Positions 15,998 to 23,661 of a stretch of DNA of 28,958 nucleotides are shown here, piece after piece; position 1 is the first letter of the stretch; each line of letters starts with the position of its first letter. The translations under genes were made by a program, and so were the position numbers. The DNA is taken from NCBI GenBank assembly GCA_946887295.1, contig CAMPKP010000026.1:1-28958 (forward strand). The letters are read 5' to 3'. The notes under the pieces were generated by a model. The model was not told the origin of the DNA. It made no database searches and saw nothing but the letters and a program-made list of their open reading frames with translations. This DNA comes from an uncultured Gemmatimonadota bacterium (lineage in GTDB: Bacteria > Gemmatimonadota > Gemmatimonadetes > Gemmatimonadales > GWC2-71-9).

Positions 15998-16843
15998 CTA
16001 GGATGCGGAGCGCCGCGCAGTCGCGGGAATGGCTGGAGGGGCCCAGCCGAGCCTTCGAGACACCCGCGCCGCGGACTCCTGCAGGGACCTGATGAGCCCG
16101 GGAAGCCGTGATTTGGTGAATCGGTTGCTGGGTCCGCCGAGGGAGATCGCCGCCACGACGCGACCGTCGTACCGTCGTACCGGCGCTCCGAGGGCGACGT
16201 AGCCTGCTTCCAGCTCGCCGATCGCCGTCGAGTAGCCCTGGGCGGCCACCCGGGAAAGCTCGGCGCGCAGCCGCGACACCGACCGGATCGTGTCCGGCGT
16301 GAGGCCGCGCAGTCGGCCGCCGGAGCGCCCCGTCATGGCTCGGAGAGCGTCCTCGTTCTCGGCGAGCAGGGCGGCGAGCAGCACCTTGCCGGTCGAGGTG
16401 GCGTGGGCAGGCCAGCGCGTGCCCACGCTCGGCGAGATGCCGATCAGGTGGCCGCCCTGCACCTCGTCCAGGATCAGCGTCTCGTTTCCCACCAGCACCT
16501 CGACGCTGGTGGTCTCCCCGGTGGCCCGGGTGAGCGCCTCCATCTCGGGGCGCGCCGCGCTGGCGACGCTGTGGGCGCGCTGCGCCCGCCCGCCCAGCTC
16601 GATGACCGTGGGTCCGAGGCGGTACGCGCCCGCGCCCTCACGGCGGAACACCAGTCCCTCGTGCTCGAGCGCCACGAGCAGCCTGAACGCGGTGGGCTTG
16701 CTGAGCCCGAGGTCGCGCGACAGGTCGGCCAGACTCCATTCGGGACGTGCGTCGGTGAACGCGCGGAGAATCTTGAGGGCGCGAACGACGGCCTGCGTCC
16801 CGGCGACCCGCCGGGATGAAACAGGTTTGGAATGGCGTTTCAC
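15998..16843 (-). CDS. IclR-family transcriptional regulator
   Basis: The protein has 281 residues, usual for IclR regulators. Residues 17-80 are the winged helix (AVVRALKILRAFTDARPEWS, LADLSRDLGLSKPTAFRLLV, GLVFRREGAGAYRLGP). Residues about 95-275 are the effector-binding GAF-like domain, with TSVEVLVGNETLILDEVQGG, HATSTGKVLLAAL and GELEAGYVALGAPVRRYDGR. The start is taken at GTG 16843; a longer frame upstream is Arg-rich non-coding-like sequence and overlaps the neighbouring gene. The sequence carries a weak ribosome binding site. The secreted cyanophycinase gene follows after 19 nt on the same strand, and it is the likeliest target. IclR proteins sense small carboxylated or aromatic metabolites, but the ligand here is unknown. 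Confidence 0.9.
   Translation of the reverse strand: MKRHSKPVSSRRVAGTQAVVRALKILRAFTDARPEWSLADLSRDLGLSKPTAFRLLVALEHEGLVFRREGAGAYRLGPTVIELGGRAQRAHSVASAARPEMEALTRATGETTSVEVLVGNETLILDEVQGGHLIGISPSVGTRWPAHATSTGKVLLAALLAENEDALRAMTGRSGGRLRGLTPDTIRSVSRLRAELSRVAAQGYSTAIGELEAGYVALGAPVRRYDGRVVAAISLGGPSNRFTKSRLPGLIRSLQESAARVSRRLGWAPPAIPATARRSAS
16817..16842. repeat. Inverted repeat at the iclR start, possible operator
   Basis: TGAAAC (16817-16822) and GTTTCA (16837-16842) form perfect 6-bp arms separated by 14 nt, placed directly after the GTG start of the IclR gene. IclR regulators often bind imperfect palindromes near their own genes, so autorepression is possible; the wide spacing makes this weak. 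Confidence 0.25.
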
Positions 16844-16920
16844 GGTACCGGCAATGTTCCGAGCGCGCCCGCGCCTGTCAAGGCGCGCGCGCTCGATGGC
16901 TCGATGGATGGGGCGAACCG

Positions 16921-17313
16921 TCAGGAGCCGGAGGGCTCGGAGGTTCTGAGAGTGGCGGAGAAGCTGCGGAGCGCCCGGCCGAGCAGCCGCTTCAGCCCGC
17001 CGCCGTGCTCGGTGACCACTTCGGGAGCGGGGTCCGCGTCGTCCGTGACGTCGGCCGGCTCGGCGCTCGCGGGGCTCTTCGGCTCCAGGCCGAAGAAGGT
17101 CCACTGGTTCCGTGCGAGGGGCGGGAGCGGCTCGCCGTGGTGTGCCGTGGCCTGCTTGAACGCGGGATGGAGCGTGATGGAGATCCAGCTGGAGGTGGCG
17201 CGATGAAAGATCCGCGATTCCGGGCGGATGTCTCCGCGGCGAATGGCTGAGGTCAGTGCGTCGGCCGATTCGTACAGCGCTTCACGGCCTGCCTCGATCT
17301 CGACGAGATACAT
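16921..17313 (-). CDS. Small GYF_2-like protein B, paralog of protein A
   Basis: The protein has 130 residues. Residues 1-50 (MYLVEIEAGREALY, then LTSAIRRGDIRPESRIFHR and ATSSWISITLHP) match protein A over the whole domain, with the ESRIFHRATSSW block identical. In this copy the motif R-N-Q-W-T-F-F-G-L-E-P follows the domain directly (about 67-77), while in protein A a similar W-T-F motif is at the very end. An acidic Pro/Asp linker follows, then a basic amphipathic helix (GLKRLLGRALRSFSATLR). The ATG at 17313 was chosen because the homology with protein A begins there. No export signal. It lies upstream of the IclR gene by 77 nt on the same strand. Confidence 0.75.
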   Translation of the reverse strand: MYLVEIEAGREALYESADALTSAIRRGDIRPESRIFHRATSSWISITLHPAFKQATAHHGEPLPPLARNQWTFFGLEPKSPASAEPADVTDDADPAPEVVTEHGGGLKRLLGRALRSFSATLRTSEPSGS

Positions 17314-17575
17314 GGTCAGGAGTCTCGGACATGAGTGCGGGCTCGAACCTTCGGGCGACAGGACTGCGAGCGACGTCCTACGCACGATCCGAGCCAGTCG
17401 GAACCGCGATGCCGCACCGGGTCCAACCTCGCAAGTCAGCGAGAGTCCTCATCTTGTGTGAATGCAATGAACTGCATTTCAGCGGGCGCAACCTTGGCTG
17501 TCTCGGCGCTGCCGCCCCTGCGACGCAACAGCCGGTGTTCCGCATGATGTGAGCGCGCAGTCCGCTCAGGTCGGA
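17314..17575. other. Gene-free gap with inverted repeats
   Basis: These 262 nt hold no convincing gene. A perfect 6-bp inverted repeat AATGCA / TGCATT (17461-17466, 17473-17478) lies in a locally AT-richer patch and may be an operator for the minus-strand gene starting at 17313. I see no good -35/-10 pair. Confidence 0.4.
17550..17568 (-). terminator. Hairpin after the ABC permease gene
   Basis: Arms TGAGCG (17550-17555) and CGCTCA (17563-17568) are a perfect 6-bp repeat with a 7-nt loop, 8 nt beyond the permease stop. It lacks a T tract, so this is a weak terminator candidate for the protease/ABC operon. Confidence 0.35.
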
Positions 17576-18640
17576 TCAGCGCCAGCGGAACAGCCGGACC
17601 GCGAGCGCGAAGCTCGCGACCAGCCACACCGCGACGATCGCCAGCTCGGGTGCCAGACGGCTCCAGCCCGCGCCCTCGAGCATGCTCGCCCGGAGCGCAT
17701 CGATCACCGCGGTGAGCGGCAGCGCTTGAATGAACGGCTGGAGAGCGTCGGGAAAGCGTGACGCCGAGAAGAAGACTCCGGAGAAGATCCACATGGGGAG
17801 CATCACCAGGTTCATCAGGCCCGACACACCCTCGACCGTGCGCGCCCGTGAGGCCAGCAGCAGGCCGAGGGCCCCGAACGACAGCGCCGAGACCAGGCAG
17901 ATGACCAGCAGCGACGCGATGGATCCTCGAATCGGCACGCCGAAGGCGAGGGACGCGAAGCCGAGCAGGACCCCGACCTCGATCACCAGCAGGGTGAGAC
18001 GAGAGAGGACGAACGAGGCCAGGAACTGGGTCCGCGACATCGGGGTCGCGATCAGCCGCTTGAGCAGCTTCTTGCGGCGCGCGTCCACGATGGCGAACCC
18101 CAACCCCCAGATCCCGCTGCCCATCAGGTTCATTCCGAGGAGCCCCGGAACCACGAAGTCCACGTAGCGCGAGCCGGGCTCGCGAACGTGCCTGTCGGTC
18201 ACCGCCAGCGGGTCACGGCGGCCCGCCCCCCGCTGAAGCGCGTCGTCCACCAGCAGGCGGGCGGACCGGCTCTCCGGCCGGTCCTCGTCGAAGTAGTACT
18301 CGACGCCGACCGCCCCATCGGCGGGCACGACCACCAGGGCGACCGTGCCCGTCCGCAGCGCCCTGGCGGCCGCGGAGTCGGAGAGCAGCCTGGGAAGAAG
18401 GTCGGGGCTTCGGGCCAGCGTCTCCATCATTTGCGGTGCGGCCGCCCCCTTTGCCACTACGGCGACCGGAGCCCGCTCGGGAGCCTGATTTCGGAACGCG
18501 ATGCCGAGCCCGGCTGTGAGGAGCACGGGGAAGACGAAGACCCAGAAGACCGCCTCGGGCTCCCGGAAGAACTCGCGGTACCGCACCAGCGTCAGCTGCA
18601 TCAGCGGATGGTCCCGCCAGCCGCGCGTCTCATTGGTCAC
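17576..18640 (-). CDS. ABC-2 type transporter permease
   Basis: The protein has 354 residues. One membrane helix near the N terminus (VFWVFVFPVLLTAGLGIAF) is followed by a large extracytoplasmic loop of about 110 residues. Five further helices make up the C-terminal half, beginning DFVVPGLLGMNLMGSGIWGL and ending AIVAVWLVASFALAVRLFRW. The segment RRKKLLKRLIATPMSRTQFL between helices is the standard coupling region of DrrB/YhhJ-type exporters. Works with the ATPase encoded just upstream as an exporter of unknown cargo. The GTG at 18640 overlaps the ATPase stop by 11 nt and has GGGAGA before it; an internal ATG at 18601 is an alternative. It is the last gene of the operon. Confidence 0.88.
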   Translation of the reverse strand: MTNETRGWRDHPLMQLTLVRYREFFREPEAVFWVFVFPVLLTAGLGIAFRNQAPERAPVAVVAKGAAAPQMMETLARSPDLLPRLLSDSAAARALRTGTVALVVVPADGAVGVEYYFDEDRPESRSARLLVDDALQRGAGRRDPLAVTDRHVREPGSRYVDFVVPGLLGMNLMGSGIWGLGFAIVDARRKKLLKRLIATPMSRTQFLASFVLSRLTLLVIEVGVLLGFASLAFGVPIRGSIASLLVICLVSALSFGALGLLLASRARTVEGVSGLMNLVMLPMWIFSGVFFSASRFPDALQPFIQALPLTAVIDALRASMLEGAGWSRLAPELAIVAVWLVASFALAVRLFRWR

Positions 18641-19574
18641 GCAGGTGTCTCCCGGTGAGCTCCACGAACACGTCCTCGAGCGTGGCCGAATGGGTGCGCA
18701 GCTCGGTGAGCTGCGCACCCTGCCGGTGCACCTCGGCCAGCAGCGCCGGCACGGCCAGGTGCAGCTCGGCCACTCGAATCCTCCAGGTGTCGTCCCGGCG
18801 GAGCGCCGCCTCGACGCCCCCCACCCGCCGCAGCTCCTCCTCGCTCACCGCCGCGCCGTCGGCCAGCGTCAGCTCCACCACGTGCTCCGCGCTGAGCGAG
18901 GCTACCAGCTCTCTCGGTGTGCCGAGGGCGATCACCTTGCCGTGGTCCACGATGGCGACGCGGTCGCAGAGGCGCTCCGCCTCTTCCATATAGTGGGTAG
19001 TGAGAAGGATGGCGCGGCCGCCGGCCTTGAACCGCTCGATCAGCTCCCAGAGCTGTCGGCGCGACTGCGGATCGAGCCCGGTGGTGGGCTCGTCGAGGAA
19101 GAGCAGGTCGGGGTCACCCACCAGCGCGCACGCGAGGGCGAGCCGCTGGCGCTGACCGCCGGAGAGCTGGCCCACCCGTCCGCTCCGCTTCTCCTGAAGC
19201 TGGACGGTGGCGATGACCTCGGCCGGCGACGGACCCCGGCGATAAAAGCTGCGGAAGAGGCCGACCGTCTCCTCCACCGTGAGCTTCTCGGAGAACTGGG
19301 TCTCCTGCAGGGAGATCCCCAGCCTCTCGCGGAGCTCGCGGTCGTGCTCGCCCCAGTGAAGGCCCAGCACCATGACCTCTCCCTCGTCGGGCTCGGTCAG
19401 TCCCTCGCAGATCTCGATGGTGGTGGTCTTGCCGGCGCCGTTCGGTCCCAGCAGCCCGAAGCATTCGCCCGGCCGGATCTCCAGGTCGAGGCCGTCCACG
19501 GCAACTACGTCGGCGTATCGCTTGCGGAGCCCTCGAACGAGAAGCGAGGGGAGTGCGGCGGGCGTCTCCATCAT
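18630..19574 (-). CDS. ABC transporter ATP-binding protein (exporter type)
   Basis: The protein has 314 residues. All nucleotide-binding motifs are present: Walker A GPNGAGKT (43-50), Q-loop Q90, signature LSGGQ (137-141), Walker B LLFLDEP with D161/E162, D-loop, and switch H194 in TTHYMEEAE. After residue 230 a C-terminal extension of about 80 residues follows, as in DrrA/CcmA-like drug and polymer exporters (ending LEDVFVELTGRHLRD). It powers the permease encoded downstream. The start has two adjacent ATG codons (19574 and 19571) and no strong Shine-Dalgarno. A 31-nt gap separates it from the small membrane peptide gene, so the two are probably co-transcribed. Confidence 0.93.
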   Translation of the reverse strand: MMETPAALPSLLVRGLRKRYADVVAVDGLDLEIRPGECFGLLGPNGAGKTTTIEICEGLTEPDEGEVMVLGLHWGEHDRELRERLGISLQETQFSEKLTVEETVGLFRSFYRRGPSPAEVIATVQLQEKRSGRVGQLSGGQRQRLALACALVGDPDLLFLDEPTTGLDPQSRRQLWELIERFKAGGRAILLTTHYMEEAERLCDRVAIVDHGKVIALGTPRELVASLSAEHVVELTLADGAAVSEEELRRVGGVEAALRRDDTWRIRVAELHLAVPALLAEVHRQGAQLTELRTHSATLEDVFVELTGRHLRDQ

Positions 19575-19605
19575 GCGGGAAGGTTAGGCGCCCCGGCGCC
19601 GGAGG

Positions 19606-19764
19606 CTACCCCCCTCGACGACGGGTCCAGGCATGGCGCACCGTCCGCCAGGCGCGCTGCCACTCCTCAGGCGCCGTCAGGAGGGCGTACCCGCCCAGAA
19701 TTCCCGCCATGTAGAGCGCGGTCAGCATCAGGGGAGAGGGATCGCTCGGAGAGAACGGAAGCAT
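19606..19764 (-). CDS. 52-residue single-helix membrane peptide
   Basis: A short open frame lies in the gap between protease and ATPase. It begins MLPFSPSDPSPL, has a hydrophobic helix at about 12-30 (LMLTALYMAGILGGYALL), and ends with a Trp/Arg-rich tail (EEWQRAWRTVRHAWTRRR). The positive tail suggests an N-out or N-in anchor with the tail in the cytoplasm. The ATG is 4 nt after the protease TGA, and AGGTGA directly before it can serve as Shine-Dalgarno. Spacing to the ATPase is 31 nt. Placement suggests it is an accessory subunit of the exporter or protease. I know no family for it. Confidence 0.65.
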   Translation of the reverse strand: MLPFSPSDPSPLMLTALYMAGILGGYALLTAPEEWQRAWRTVRHAWTRRRGG

Positions 19765-19768
19765 GGGG

Positions 19769-22468
19769 TCACCTGAGGGCGGTGGGAGTCTGGATCATCT
19801 GTGCATCCAGGGCGCGGGCGAGGCGCTCCCGCGAGTCGGCGAGATGAGCGCGAGTGTAGGCGTCGAGCATGGCCCGGTCGTCGTCGAGGGCATGGGCCAG
19901 TCGGTCCTCGAGGTCCGCCAGAGTCGCCCGAGCGAGGGCACGCGCGTCCTCGGGCGTTCCGGGCGCGGGGCCGACCACCATGCGGACCATGGCGTTGAGA
20001 TGCGCGCGCTGGACGTCGCGACGCACCGAGCCGATGCTCCGCGCCGTGGCCTGCTTCGATCCGGGTCGGAGGCCGAGCTCGGTCCAGATCGCCTGGGTCA
20101 AAGTCCCGAACAGCTCGGGAAGCCCGACGGTCTCCTCCCCGGGAGCGGCGCGGAGCTCGGCGTCGCGAATCCGGGACAGGACCGCCGGGTCGAGCAGCTG
20201 GTTGAGCAGGGAGCCCTGCTGGGCCAGCGCCCACTCGTGGAGCGGAAAGTCCGCTCGGCCCTGTGCCGAGGGTGAGGCGCCCCAGTGCATCCACCGCTCC
20301 GGCGCGAGCCGGCTCAGCAGATCCGGCGGGAAGCTGAACGCGCGCCCGCCGAACCCGGCCTCGGCGATGAAGGCGAGCGCCTCCCGCTGCCGGTGCGCCG
20401 GCACCGTGGCGAGCGCGGGGCGCGCGGAGGGATCGCCGCGATGATCCCGCGCGGTGGTGGCGCCGCCCAGGTACTTGGTGCTCAGCAGCAGCGCGTACCA
20501 CCGGTCGGAGAGGAGGTCGGTGAAGGCCGACCGGAGCCGTCCGTAGTCCTGTCCCGGGGCGACGACCCGCGTCTCCAGCGAGTCGAAGAGCCCGTCGATC
20601 AGTCTGACCCGATCCCTGGCCCAGCCGAGCGGGTCGTCGGTCATGTCGTAGCGCGACACCGTAGGATCGAGGCCGGCGCCTCCGAAGCCCGCATCCTCGT
20701 CGCTGCCGTAGAGGTTGCCCGGCTCCGCCGCCCGCGAGGCGATGGCCTTCAGCGCATTGATCTCGATATCGGGGGTCCAGCCGGCGCTCTCGGTGCCCGC
20801 ACCCTTGCCGGCCCGCTGCCGTGGTCCCGCCCCGCCGTCGGCCTCGGCGTACCCGTAGGTGATGGCCCAGGCGTCGTAGCTGCCGATCGTCGGCGAGTAG
20901 AAGTGGCCCTGCCGCCTGGGGTCCAGGGCCAGGGCAGGGGGCGTGTAATCCATCACCGAGACCCCGTGGCCGTGGCGCTCGCTGTACGAGCGATCCGACA
21001 GCTCGGCGGCGGTGACGCCGGCCGACCCGCGGAAGTTGTGGCGCAACCCGAGCGTGTGTCCCACCTCGTGCATGACCAGGGCCTTGAGGGCCTGGCCGAT
21101 GTACTCGCGCGGTGCCGCCCCTCCCGCCGGCACGGCGCTGCGAGCGGCGAGCAGCGCACGGGCGATCGTGCCCTGGCGGTCGAGTCCCTCGCCGAAGCGG
21201 CAGAGGAGCGACGGGTCGGTGCCCGACAGGCTCGCGGAGTCCGGCGCGAAGGCCGACTGGATCGAGGCGAGGGGCGAAGTGTACTCCCGGGACTCCCCCC
21301 GCCAGGTCTGAATCCAGGCGGCGGAGATCAGGATGTCGGCATTGAGGATCTCGCCGGTGCGGGGGTCCACGTTGGTGGGCCCGATGGCGTAGACCGAGCG
21401 GTTGGTGGCGGTCCAGCGAACCGTCGAGTAGCGGGCGTCGGCCGCGCTGAAGACCGAGTCGTCGGGTGCGTCGAGCACCCGGATCGCGTTGCGGTATCCC
21501 GCCGCCTCGAAGGCCCGGTTCCACTCGAGGATTCCCGCGCGGACGAAGGGCCGCCACTCGTGAGGAACGGTGTGGTCGATGTAGTAGGTGATCGGACGCA
21601 CCGGATCGCTGAGGGCGGCTCCGGCATCCCGCTTCTCGAGGCGCCAGCGGTTGACGTACCTGACGAAGAAGCTCTCCGCGGTGTCCCGCGAGAAGTCCTT
21701 GAACGCCGAGATGAAGTAGCCGACGCGCTGGTCCGCATAGCGCGGCCGCATCGGAGACGGGGGCAGCTCGAGCAGCGAGTAGTGAACGCCGATCGGGATC
21801 GACCGGTAGTCGACCACCGTCTCCAGCCCGAGGTTGCGAGGAGTCTGAAAGGTGAGCCTAACTTCCGCCTCGAGGTTGGTAGGAAAGAGGCGCAGCTCCT
21901 GGAGGCTCGACCGCTTGTCGTCCAGGGTCACTGCCGTGACCAGCTTGCGCCGGGTGGCGGCAGCCTGAAGCGTGGAGCCCACGTCGGCCCAGTCCGAGAC
22001 CAGGAAAGGCGCGAGGTCCACCAGCACCTGAGTCTCCTCGGTGTCGCGGACCGTCGCGATGGGAAACGAGTAGGCCACGGAATGGCCGAACGAGTGGTCC
22101 ACCGTCCGCGCCATGGGAGTGCCCGGCGCGGCGGCAAAGCGCGGATTGACCACCCAGAGCTCGACCCGGTCGCCCTGCCGGTGGAACCGTATCAGGTCGG
22201 AGCGGATCGAGGCGCCGCCGTCGAGACCCAGCTCACCGATGCCCTGGGAGAGCTGGGTCACCAGCAGGTAGTCGCGCTCGAATTGTTCCGGAGTCAGGGC
22301 GAGGAGGACCTGATCGCGCTTGTAATGGACCGTGAAGATGCCGGTGGCGGCCTCGGACCCCCTGGTGACCTCGGCGAAGTCCTTCCAGGGAGCCTCCTGC
22401 GCGGACGCGGCGCCGGGGACCACGGCGGCGACAGCATTGAGGATTGCGAGGAAGCGCAGCAGGTGCAC
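19769..22468 (-). CDS. Secreted zinc metalloprotease (met-zincin, DUF5117/DUF5118-type)
   Basis: The protein has 899 residues. A signal peptide (about 1-23, ending AASA) directs export. Residues about 30-270 correspond to the DUF5118/DUF5117 region that precedes these proteases (GIFTVHYKRDQVLLAL; LTPEQFERDYLLVTQLSQGI). The catalytic site is HEVGHTLGLRH (467-477), with zinc ligands H467, H471 and H477 and general base E468, followed by a Met-turn SVMDYTPP near 511-518. The C-terminal 350 residues are helical, including SFPPDLLSRLAPERWMHWGA. Intact family member, probably a large periplasmic or extracellular endopeptidase. GTG start; GGAG upstream lies in a long hairpin. It is the first gene of the operon with the small membrane peptide and ABC exporter. 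Confidence 0.9.
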   Translation of the reverse strand: MHLLRFLAILNAVAAVVPGAASAQEAPWKDFAEVTRGSEAATGIFTVHYKRDQVLLALTPEQFERDYLLVTQLSQGIGELGLDGGASIRSDLIRFHRQGDRVELWVVNPRFAAAPGTPMARTVDHSFGHSVAYSFPIATVRDTEETQVLVDLAPFLVSDWADVGSTLQAAATRRKLVTAVTLDDKRSSLQELRLFPTNLEAEVRLTFQTPRNLGLETVVDYRSIPIGVHYSLLELPPSPMRPRYADQRVGYFISAFKDFSRDTAESFFVRYVNRWRLEKRDAGAALSDPVRPITYYIDHTVPHEWRPFVRAGILEWNRAFEAAGYRNAIRVLDAPDDSVFSAADARYSTVRWTATNRSVYAIGPTNVDPRTGEILNADILISAAWIQTWRGESREYTSPLASIQSAFAPDSASLSGTDPSLLCRFGEGLDRQGTIARALLAARSAVPAGGAAPREYIGQALKALVMHEVGHTLGLRHNFRGSAGVTAAELSDRSYSERHGHGVSVMDYTPPALALDPRRQGHFYSPTIGSYDAWAITYGYAEADGGAGPRQRAGKGAGTESAGWTPDIEINALKAIASRAAEPGNLYGSDEDAGFGGAGLDPTVSRYDMTDDPLGWARDRVRLIDGLFDSLETRVVAPGQDYGRLRSAFTDLLSDRWYALLLSTKYLGGATTARDHRGDPSARPALATVPAHRQREALAFIAEAGFGGRAFSFPPDLLSRLAPERWMHWGASPSAQGRADFPLHEWALAQQGSLLNQLLDPAVLSRIRDAELRAAPGEETVGLPELFGTLTQAIWTELGLRPGSKQATARSIGSVRRDVQRAHLNAMVRMVVGPAPGTPEDARALARATLADLEDRLAHALDDDRAMLDAYTRAHLADSRERLARALDAQMIQTPTALR

Positions 22469-22475
22469 GACGAAC

Positions 22476-22593
22476 TCCGCACGACGAGGTTGCGGCCGGA
22501 CGAGGGGTCCGACGTCGTGCGGAATTTGGCAAGGACGGGGCCGCGGTCCTCGACCGCTAACCGAAGGCTCGATTCGGGGTTGCGAGCGGGTCG
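22476..22593 (-). promoter_or_regulatory. Three-hairpin structured leader before the metalloprotease
   Basis: Reading toward the GTG at 22468 there are three adjacent stem-loops. Hairpin III: arms 22573-22593 and 22551-22565, about 15 pairs with bulges. Hairpin II: AGGAC/GTCCT, 22532-22536 with 22546-22550. Hairpin I: 11-bp perfect arms 22513-22523 and 22476-22486, enclosing an inner CGGAC/GTCCG stem. The GGA of the candidate Shine-Dalgarno lies in hairpin I, so translation could be gated by this fold. A TTGACA (22601-22596) stands upstream, but no good -10 matches it. Confidence 0.5.
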
Positions 22594-22618
22594 CCTGTCA
22601 AAACGCCAAGCGCGGTGC

Positions 22619-22637
22619 AAAAAACGGTATGGCTACC
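22619..22637 (-). terminator. Short hairpin with T6 run after the zinc-ribbon gene
   Basis: A GGTA/TACC stem (22637-22634, 22629-22626) with a 4-nt loop overlaps the stop codon and is followed on the minus strand by TTTTTT (22624-22619). The stem is only 4 bp, so termination may be weak and could allow read-through to the protease. Confidence 0.3.
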
Positions 22638-23013
22638 CGTCCTGCTCCAGATCCAGCTCCCTCCCGCAGTTGACGCAGTGCGCCCGGCGGGGAAGCCGGA
22701 ACGTCTTGCCGGCCAGGCCGAGTCGCTGGGGGGTGCCGCAGAAGGGGCAGGGGCCCTCGGCGGAGCGGAAGATCTCCCGCTGCGAGAGGCGGGTCGCGGC
22801 GAGGATCCCGCCCACCAGGAGCGATCCGGGCACGAGGACGAAGTGCACCAGTGGAATGGGCAGCGCGATCGCCGCGGCGAGGAGCCCCAGCCCCGCCATC
22901 GTCGCGGCGCGGGCGAGTCGCCGACGGGGGGTGAGATGCTCGACCACGATCGCGGCGGGCGCGGGCGGAGCGCCGAAGCCCTTGAGGGAGGCGGTGAGCG
23001 AGCGGGTGGTCAT
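22633..23013 (-). CDS. Zinc-ribbon membrane protein, unknown function
   Basis: The protein has 126 residues. Residues about 38-74 make a hydrophobic hairpin of two helices (LGLLAAAIALPIPLVHFVLV; SLLVGGILAAT). The C-terminal part has two C-x2-C knuckles, CPFC (89-92) and CVNC (113-116), spaced to bind one zinc ion as in small zinc-ribbon domains. No catalytic motif. The ATG at 23013 has AAGGAG 9 nt upstream, and it is transcribed away from the MarR gene, sharing the AT-rich region at 23045-23075. Divergence from a MarR gene suggests control by it. Confidence 0.72.
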   Translation of the reverse strand: MTTRSLTASLKGFGAPPAPAAIVVEHLTPRRRLARAATMAGLGLLAAAIALPIPLVHFVLVPGSLLVGGILAATRLSQREIFRSAEGPCPFCGTPQRLGLAGKTFRLPRRAHCVNCGRELDLEQDG

Positions 23014-23044
23014 CGGTTCGACTCCTTGGCGAGGTCCCCGGTAC

Positions 23045-23075
23045 ATTGACTATAATATATGGCATCCCATGCAAT
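23045..23075. promoter_or_regulatory. Shared AT-rich control region of the marR / zinc-ribbon divergent pair
   Basis: On plus, TATAAT (23051-23056) is a perfect -10 box; the best -35 is TTGGCG at 23026-23031 with an overlong 19-nt spacer. On minus, overlapping -10 candidates TATATT and TATTAT occupy the same bases. The imperfect palindrome ATGGCAT-CCC-ATGCAAT (23059-23075) covers the MarR start codon and could be its operator. The patch is very AT-rich against the surroundings. Confidence 0.5.
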
Positions 23076-23593
23076 CACCCCCCGCCGCCGGCCCTCCCAC
23101 GCTACCGCATGCCCGGACCCAGGCACACCTGACCGGAGCGCTCGACGCCCTCCGGCGGATCTTCCGCGTGCTGCGCCTCTCCTCCGGCCACGCCGAGCGC
23201 GAGCTGGGCATTGGGAGCGCCCAGCTCTTCGTCATGCAGCAGCTCGCCGCCGCTCCCGCCCGGTCGGTGAACGAGCTCGCGGAGCGGACCTACACCCACC
23301 AGAGCTCGGTGTCGGTGGTGGTGCGCCGGTTGGTGGAGCAGGGTCTCGTGACTCGCCGGCGGGCCCGGGATGACGGGCGCCGGCGCGAGCTGAGCCTGAC
23401 CGGGGCGGGAAGGCGTCTCCTGGCCCGCGCGCCGGTCCCGGCGCAGGTGCGTCTCATCGAGGGCCTGGCCACGCTCTCGCCCAGCGAGCTGACCACCTTG
23501 CGGCGGCTGCTGGGGCGCGTGGTGCAGGGCATGGGTGCCTCGGACGAGCCTCCATCGATGCTCTTCACGGAAACCTCGCCGAGACCGTTCTGA
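23069..23593 (+). CDS. MarR-family transcriptional regulator
   Basis: The protein has 174 residues. The winged helix at about 53-115 has the family layout: LFVMQQLAAAPARSVNELAE, then RTYTHQSSVSVVVRRLVEQG (recognition helix) and the wing LVTRRRARDDGRRRELSLT with the conserved D-x-R-x-R-x-L. Helices on both sides (19-45, 120-155) would form the dimer interface. There is no Shine-Dalgarno, and a -10 box ends only 12 nt before the ATG, so the message may be leaderless or nearly so. The stop overlaps the reading frame of the downstream ClC gene. Ligand unknown. A longer open frame starting far upstream (20285) runs antisense to the protease and was not used. Confidence 0.88.
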   Translation: MQSPPAAGPPTLPHARTQAHLTGALDALRRIFRVLRLSSGHAERELGIGSAQLFVMQQLAAAPARSVNELAERTYTHQSSVSVVVRRLVEQGLVTRRRARDDGRRRELSLTGAGRRLLARAPVPAQVRLIEGLATLSPSELTTLRRLLGRVVQGMGASDEPPSMLFTETSPRPF

Positions 23594-23661
23594 CCTCCAC
23601 CGATACCGCCGGCCGGCTCGGCGATTTCACCACCGACCTCCGGCTTCTGGTCCTCACGCCG

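Noticed and set aside
16844..17104. Possible N-terminal extension of the IclR gene
   Set aside because: The extra residues are Arg-rich, overlap the paralog gene at 16921 and are absent from the IclR family plan.
20285..23068. Very long plus-strand open frame running into marR
   Set aside because: It is antisense to the metalloprotease and the zinc-ribbon gene and reads as Arg/Gly/Pro-rich sequence; GC-rich DNA gives such open antisense frames. Only the last 174 codons are the MarR protein.
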